64,000 nucleotides of DNA. It comes from Nematopogon swammerdamellus (Eukaryota > Arthropoda > Insecta > Lepidoptera > Adelidae). The DNA lies in NCBI GenBank assembly GCA_946902875.1, contig OX336340.1, forward strand, positions 20,041,566 through 20,105,565, read 5' to 3'. The position numbers were made by a program, and so were the translations under genes. Shown here piece by piece: positions 59,701-64,000 of the stretch. Below the pieces are notes generated by a model. That model made no database searches. It worked only from the letters and a program-made list of their open reading frames with translations, and was not told the origin of the DNA. The stretch's first letter is position 1. Every line of letters starts with the position of its first letter.

Positions 59701-62700
59701 GAACAGTTCCGACAGAGAACTGTGCGGAAGGAGCTTCTTGACCTAAACGTCAGGAAAGCGAGTAGACCGGACAGAGTGCCTGCATTGGTGCTGAAAAAGT
59801 GTGCTCCCGAGCTGGCTCCAGTACTGACGCGCCTCTTTCGCCTCTCGTACTCCACTGGCCGCGTGCCGGCAGCTTGGAAATCAGCTTTCGTTCAGCCTGT
59901 CCCCAAAAAGGGCGATCGCTCTGACTCGTCAAACTACCGACCTATAGCAATCACCTCCCTGCTGTGCAAGGTCATGGAGCGCGTTATCAATACGCAGCTC
60001 ATGGCGTACCTGGAGACAAATAATCTCATCAGCGATCGACAATACGGCTTCCGGCCAAACCGATTAGCTGGTGATCCCTAGCATACGTCACTCACCTTTG
60101 GGTGGAAGCGCTTGAAGGGTACGATGAATCCTTGTAAATTGGACTCGATATTGCTAAGGCATTTGACCGTGTCTGGCATAAAAATCCCCTCTGGCCTTTG
60201 TGACTGGGTCACCGACTTCCTACATGGGCGTAGCATTCAGGTCCTCGTGGACGGCTGCTCGTCGGACGCCATGTCAGTGAATGCCGGTGTACCACAGGGT
60301 TCTGTGTTGTCTCCCACGCTGATTCTTCTGCATATCAATGATATGCTGCCACTCGGCAACATATATTGTTATGCAGACGACAGTACGGCACACGGATCCT
60401 ACACCAGTCACGCTTCAGCCGGACGGAAAGTTGTGGACGAGAAGAGGCCAGCACTTGTGTCTGAACTCGAGCAAACACTCCAGTCTATTGCCGAATCGGG
60501 CCGGAGCAACTTGGTCGTGTTCGAAGACACAAGTGTGTGCGTTCAGTGTGAAGAGAACGGCGTTCACGCCAGCTCCCTCCTTCCAAAGCACGTCGCTGAA
60601 ATTAAGTGACCACCTCGGGGTCCTCGATGTCGAACTGTCGCATGACTTGAACTTTCGGCGACACATTGAGGGCAAGGCCAAGCTGGCCTGAAAAAAGCTA
60701 TGTAGGCGTACTAAACAAAGTGCGACGGACTTCACGCCGGGACAAAAACTGACGTTGTATAAAACACAGGGTAGGTTTTCTTTTATGTAAACCAGCATGG
60801 GTGGCTGTGCCGAGAGACCAATGGTGCAGTCGACACAGCCAAAATCACCTCTCCTCGCGAAACCACGCTCAGTTAGGTGCCATGCCAGCAGATTTGCGGA
60901 CTATTGCTAGGCTGTCTAGCCCGTTAATAAAGGTCCTGCTCCCTAAGTGTGTTCTATCGTCTATTTCATGGGGAGTGTTCGGAGGAGCTGTTTAACGCGA
61001 TTCCGGCGTCCCCATTCCACCTCCGCACTACGCGTACTGGGCAGGGGATGCACCCCTATTCAATCGATCTACCACGGATGCGCACCAACCGGTTCTGTAG
61101 ATCTTTCATTTACAGAACCGGGAAAATGTGGAACGCACTCCCTGCTCATCTATTTCCTCCCAAGTACTGCCTGGGGTTCTTCAAAAGGGGCGTGAAAAGG
61201 CTCCTGTCAGGCCGGCATGGCATTCGCAATCCCCGTGCATCACAGAATGTCCATGGGCATCGTTAGACACCTACTTGTAGATGATACGATGCCAAATGTC
61301 GCGCTATCCATAAATAAAAAAATAAAAAAATAATAAAAAGCAGCAATCCACGCAATGGGTGTTTGAAGAGGACGAGTTGCCCACAAAAGTTGTTCGCTGA
61401 CGGAGCGTTAATAAAAAAATTATAGCGGTTTTTTTTTTTCGCCGCAGTGGACCAGTTGCAGTAATTCCGCTAGTAGACCGTACAACAGTTACTGGTGAAT
61501 GTTATTGCGAAGTTTATCTACCTCAAGCTTTCGGGGAGTTGAATAGCGAGCGCCCAAGGAGCGGCGTCCGTGGCATTCTTTTTCACCAAGATAACGCGCC
61601 CGCTCACACAGCTCCTAGAACCATGGACTATTTGACAACTTCGGGGGTACAAATGTTGCCCCATCCTCCGTACAGCCCAGATTTAGCTCCATGCGATTTT
61701 TTATCTTCCACGGTAAAAAAAATGCTTCGCGGGAATACATGATACGTCGTTGTTCGCGGGCGAAAATTCAACACTGCAGACGAGGCCGTCGAAGAATTTC
61801 GGCGGTTATTTTTCAAGATACGTTTTTTAAATGTTTTGAAAGCTGGTTCACCCGAATGCATAAGTGCATAGAGATTGGAGGGGAATATTTTGAAAAGCTG
61901 TAAATAATTTTTTTTCATATTCTAACAATTTTTCATTTCACTAAAAATTTTTGGAACAGCCTAGTAGCCGCCTTCCAGCTATGGCAACGTCAATGAATAA
62001 TATTAACAATTGATGACGTCATAGCCTTTACAAAAATGGCTTCGAAAATCAATAAATTCCTATAACTCCTAAAGTACTGGTCGGATCGATTTGAAATTTG
62101 TTTCATTCCGCAAAAAAAAATCTCTTTCTGAAATAATGTTGTTTTTCAAAATCGGTTCAACCGTTTCCAAAAAAAAGGAAAAAAACTTTGAGAGGGCATA
62201 TCTCGGAATCTACTGATCCCAGACTACTCATCCTCTGGAGGAAATGATAGGTCTCGACGACAGTTAATTTTTTTTTTTAATATTATTATTATTTAATTAG
62301 ATTATTAAAATTAGACCAAAGAAGAATTTTTATTAACTAACTAAACTATCTTTTTTTATTTTTTGAAGTGAACATTTCTTTAGCGGCGCTTGATGGGTAA
62401 AAAATGTTAAACTCGCGTCAGACCTCGCGTCAGATCCGTAGCCTGATCGAAAAAGCGTAAGATTCGAAACTTCTTCAGCGGCGCTTGGCACTTTTTTTAG
62501 ACGGGTAAAATTAAATTAAATGTTTAACTCGCGTCAGATCCGTAGCCTGATCGAAAAAGCGTAAGATTCGTTGAAATAATGGATGAAAGTTGATTTTTCT
62601 GAGAATAAAACTTTTTGATGTAAAATAATTTTAATAGTTCTGTAGTGTTAAATTTTTTAAGTAATATAAATTGTCATGTTTGTCTACGATAGTGCAACAA

Positions 62701-63663
62701 ATGAATATTGTATTTCACCACATAAATGATAGTACGTTTATACTGATAAATAAAACAATTCGTGCGAAATTATTCCAACCATTCCAAAATATTCAAAAAT
62801 GCACAACGTTGATGTTTAAGTTTTCTTTTCTGCCGGCACTCTCGGAGTGCAACCCGAAGCTTTTTTTTAGTATTTTTTTGTTTTTTTTTTATTTTCAAAT
62901 TTTTTTTTAGATTTTTATTTTTTCTTTCTTTTGTATTTTTTTTTAATTTTTTTTAGAGGAAATAACAATTGAACTAAAAACATTTAAATGCCTCGACCTA
63001 AAAGAAATCGGCCGAGAACTTAGAAATGGCAACCATTTGAATATTGACGAAACCCCGTCAGCGCCACGTCAGGCATTTGCACTCTAAGTATGTACTCGTA
63101 GGTACTTGCGCGATTATTATATGTCTGCCCATGATTTCATGTCTATGTCTACCGGTAGTTCCACGACTATCAGGGCATTTTTTTTCGTAGGACCACGTGT
63201 TTATATAATTATGTTCTTTCAGAAAACACCTGGAACTGAGGCATCAAAGATTCGAGAGACTGGTGATGAAGTGTATGTACGTGCACGGCATGTGGCGCGG
63301 CAAGCTACCGGGAGCCAACAACAACTTTACACCCGGACGCTGCTACAATATATACCTCAGCGTCTGGTATTGTTTAATGATTCTCGGTGCCCTCATGTAC
63401 TTGATTAAGTATAGCGAAGGAGACGTGTACACAGTAGCTCTGCCCTGCACGGATATGTTATTAGGAATACTTACAATGGTTTGTAATTTTTTTTTTAATA
63501 TTGGAGATCATTCAATAACATACGAGTTCTAACTACTTACTGTGATGTTTTCTAGATACTCATAACTTTAGCTCAGACGAAGATGTTTGAAGAACAAATG
63601 GAAAGATATTACACTGTAATACACTTGTCTAATTACAAATCCCACGATGAAGTAACGAAACAG
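53750..63663 (+). CDS. Odorant receptor OR3, 5' part (exons 1-3)
   Basis: Exons 53750-53766, 63223-63478 and 63556-63663 join in frame and encode residues 1-127 of a receptor close to OR2: the N-terminal LELRHQRFERLVMKCMY, WRGKLPGANNN, TM1 (YNIYLSVWYCLMILGALMYL) and TM2. Exons 2 and 3 have the same lengths and phases as in OR2. In exon 2, 12 of 85 residues differ. Later exons must follow beyond the window. Intron 1 is 9456 bp instead of 139 bp because of transposons; both intron edges still match OR2. Whether it is spliced efficiently is unknown. Confidence 0.88.
53880..56103. other. OR3 intron 1, low-repeat stretch
   Basis: No transposon is recognised. A frame at about 54390-54616 encodes VFTIFLSFYGLLSWSEQ followed by a short Cys-containing region; it has no ATG and no family match I know. 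55330-55740 contains CCTCCCGCGTCTCCCGTCCC and other pyrimidine-rich patches. Confidence 0.4.
56104..56355 (+). repeat. GC-rich tandem repeat, about 91-bp unit
   Basis: Units anchored by GGTCGCCGGGCTTCTAACGACG at 56110, GGTCTCCAGGCTTCTCTCGACG at 56178 and GGTCGCCAGGCTTCTAACGACG at 56269 contain GTGGTACG and CACGGCGATCC. The middle interval is shorter, lacking CTGACGAGGGAAGCGTG. The minus-strand open frames are by-products of the repeat. Confidence 0.75.
56356..57489. repeat. Dispersed repeat and minus-strand LINE tail
   Basis: About 57120-57480 is the inverted counterpart of 6853-7250, ending in the LINE-tail motif complementary to GCCTCACGGCATTAAGCTC. The 56725-57072 minus frame is uninterrupted, but nothing marks it as a real protein. 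Confidence 0.55.
57490..57997 (+). mobile_element. Nonautonomous Helitron with G/A tract
   Basis: About 410 bp of almost only G and A precede ACAAAAGAAGCGATCGTTTA, AATCGGACTTGCTATTAAACC and the 3' end CTGCGAGCCGCGGGTAAAAGCTAG followed by T. This is the same family as 40347-41227 and the minus-strand element at 5090-6743. Confidence 0.75.
57998..58460. other. Repeat arm shared with 4940-5090
   Basis: 58240-58395 (TTGAGTTCGTCGCTTCAGCC, CCGAAGGTCATGTAATGCAT) is the inverted match of OR1 intron 6 sequence. The rest is unassigned. Confidence 0.55.
59037..61337 (+). mobile_element. CR1/Jockey-type LINE nested in mariner
   Basis: Endonuclease portion: MVLVGDFNAHHEAWLGSN, TPSLLDLLLTS and LGSSDHCLV (catalytic D, H and SDH). 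RT portion in other frames: PVPKKGDRSDSSNYRPIAI, QYGFRPN, AGVPQGSVLS and CYADDST (YADD catalytic box). C-terminus: VFYRLFHGECSEELFNAI and FIYRTGKMWNALPAHLF, then a 3' UTR with a AAATAAAAAAATAA tail. Frameshifts, an internal deletion after QYGFRPN and a SINE insertion make it inactive. The 5' end is truncated within the endonuclease. Confidence 0.85.
60776..60930 (-). mobile_element. SINE 3' body inserted in the LINE
   Basis: TTATGTAAACCAGCATGGGTGG, CGAGAGACCAATGGTGCAGTC and GAAACCACGCTCAGTTAGG separate the RT codons ending in LYKTQ from VFYRLFHG. It is the same family as 13028-13149. Confidence 0.75.
61963..63180. repeat. OR3 intron 1, repeats
   Basis: 62040-62275 is the inverted counterpart of the repeat at 36420-36660 (GAGAGGGCATATCTCGGAA; AAATGATAGGTCTCGACGA). 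62350-62500 carries TTTAGCGGCGCTTG twice with GTCAGATCCGTAGCCTGATC repeats, and 62830-62862 CCGGCACTCTCGGAGTGCA, all from the AGGGTTCCGT-type TIR family. A T-rich stretch lies at 62860-62960. Confidence 0.6.
63223..63478 (+). CDS. OR3 exon 2 (N-terminus, TM1)
   Basis: The acceptor is GTTCTTTCAG and the donor is ATG followed by GTTTGT. It has the same 256-bp length as in OR2. The alternative frame starting KIRETGDEV is a shadow. Confidence 0.92.
63556..63663 (+). CDS. OR3 exon 3
   Basis: The acceptor is GTTTTCTAG and the donor is CAG followed by GTAATA. Thirty-six codons: ILITLAQTKMFEEQMERYY and TVIHLSNYKSHDEVTKQ. Confidence 0.9.
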
Positions 63664-63699
63664 GTAATAAAAATTCATATAGATTTTTCAACTTTTCAT

Positions 63700-63828
63700 T
63701 TTTATGAAAGCCAGTATGGGTGGCTTTGTCGAGAGACCAAGGGTGCTCCACACAGCCAAACTATCTTCACTTAATAAAACTAGGCTCAGCAAGACACCAT
63801 ATCAGCAGATTGCGGACTATTGAATGAA
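63700..63828 (-). mobile_element. SINE 3' body in OR3 intron 3
   Basis: It is orthologous in position and sequence to 21428-21567 in OR2 (TTTATGAAAGCCAGTATGGG, GTCGAGAGACCAAGGGTGC). Confidence 0.75.
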
Positions 63829-64000
63829 GGTAGCCTTGTTTTATGGAAAGCGCGACATGTGGCACTTTTTCACCTACGAGTAGGTGTCTAACGATGCCCA
63901 TGGACATTCTGTGATGCACGCGGATTGCGTATGCCATGCCGGCCTGACAAGAAGCCTTTTCACGCCCCATTCGAAAACCCCGAGGCTGAAATTGGGGAGA
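63829..64000 (-). mobile_element. CR1/Jockey-type LINE 3' end, cut by window end
   Basis: TTATGGAAAGCGCGACATGTGG through GCCTTTTCACGCC matches the LINE 3' UTR at 21568-21720 in the same intron of OR2. Confidence 0.75.

Larger units (their letters stand above)
58477..61903 (+). pseudogene. Mariner transposase, split by a LINE
   Basis: The first part (58540-59035) has the paired HTH (FKESHKNLQV; GRPSTAVTHENV; THREIQAELKIGSQAVSTIL) and, after a frameshift, WIPHSLTEEQKSRRVDWC and TTDESW with the first catalytic Asp. The LINE then interrupts. The second part (about 61340-61903) resumes at QQSTQWVFEED, then FHQDNAPAHT (second Asp) and PYSPDLAPCDF (third Asp). There are 34 residues between the last two Asp: DD34D, the mariner signature. 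Stops and frameshifts disable it. The 3' end TTTTTGGAACAGCCTA is at about 61946-61962; no matching 5' terminus was found. Confidence 0.85.

Overview
This window looks like a gene-poor, transposon-rich stretch of a lepidopteran (moth or butterfly) genome. The evidence is spliced genes with GT-AG introns and odorant-receptor exons, poly(A)-tailed LINEs and SINEs, mariner, Tc1, Transib, Helitron and BEL elements, and AT-rich non-coding DNA. The species cannot be fixed from sequence alone.

Host genes: the only host genes I can support form a tandem array of insect odorant receptors (7-transmembrane OR family), all on the + strand. OR1 is present as its last four exons (exons 5-8, 2046-8558); its 5' exons must lie before the window. 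OR2 is complete (20792-42895): eight exons join in frame into a 411-residue protein. OR3 begins at 53750 and shows exons 1-3 (to 63663) before the window ends. Exon phases, exon lengths and splice sites match between copies, including an unusual GC-AG intron shared by OR1 and OR2. A block just upstream of exon 1 is conserved between OR2 and OR3, and an orphan copy at 13344-13415 may mark a lost fourth copy.

Region by region: 1-2045 holds a LINE 3' end and hairpin repeats. 2046-8558 is OR1, with a foldback element, a terminal-inverted-repeat element and a Helitron with a huge pyrimidine tract in its introns. 8.7-20.7 kb is intergenic: several MITEs, a transposase N-terminal fragment, a Penelope-like RT fragment, an RTE endonuclease fragment and nested inverted repeats. 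20.8-42.9 kb is OR2, with introns inflated by CR1-like LINE 3' ends, SINEs, a nonautonomous BEL element with identical LTRs (31032-35293), a deleted Tc1 and Helitrons. 43-53.5 kb is intergenic: a LINE ORF1, SINEs and a three-level nest (Tigger/pogo-like element containing a palindromic Transib containing a SINE). 53.7-64 kb is OR3, with a 9.5-kb first intron that contains a CR1-like LINE nested inside a mariner.

The most unusual objects are two. The first is a 3.4-kb palindromic Transib (RAG1-like transposase family) whose two ends are both the same end, each starting with CACAGTG, the V(D)J recombination heptamer, and flanked by a perfect CGCCG duplication. The second is a modular SINE system in which related bodies are fused to different heads, one of which combines tRNA-like A and B boxes with an internal 5S-rRNA promoter region.
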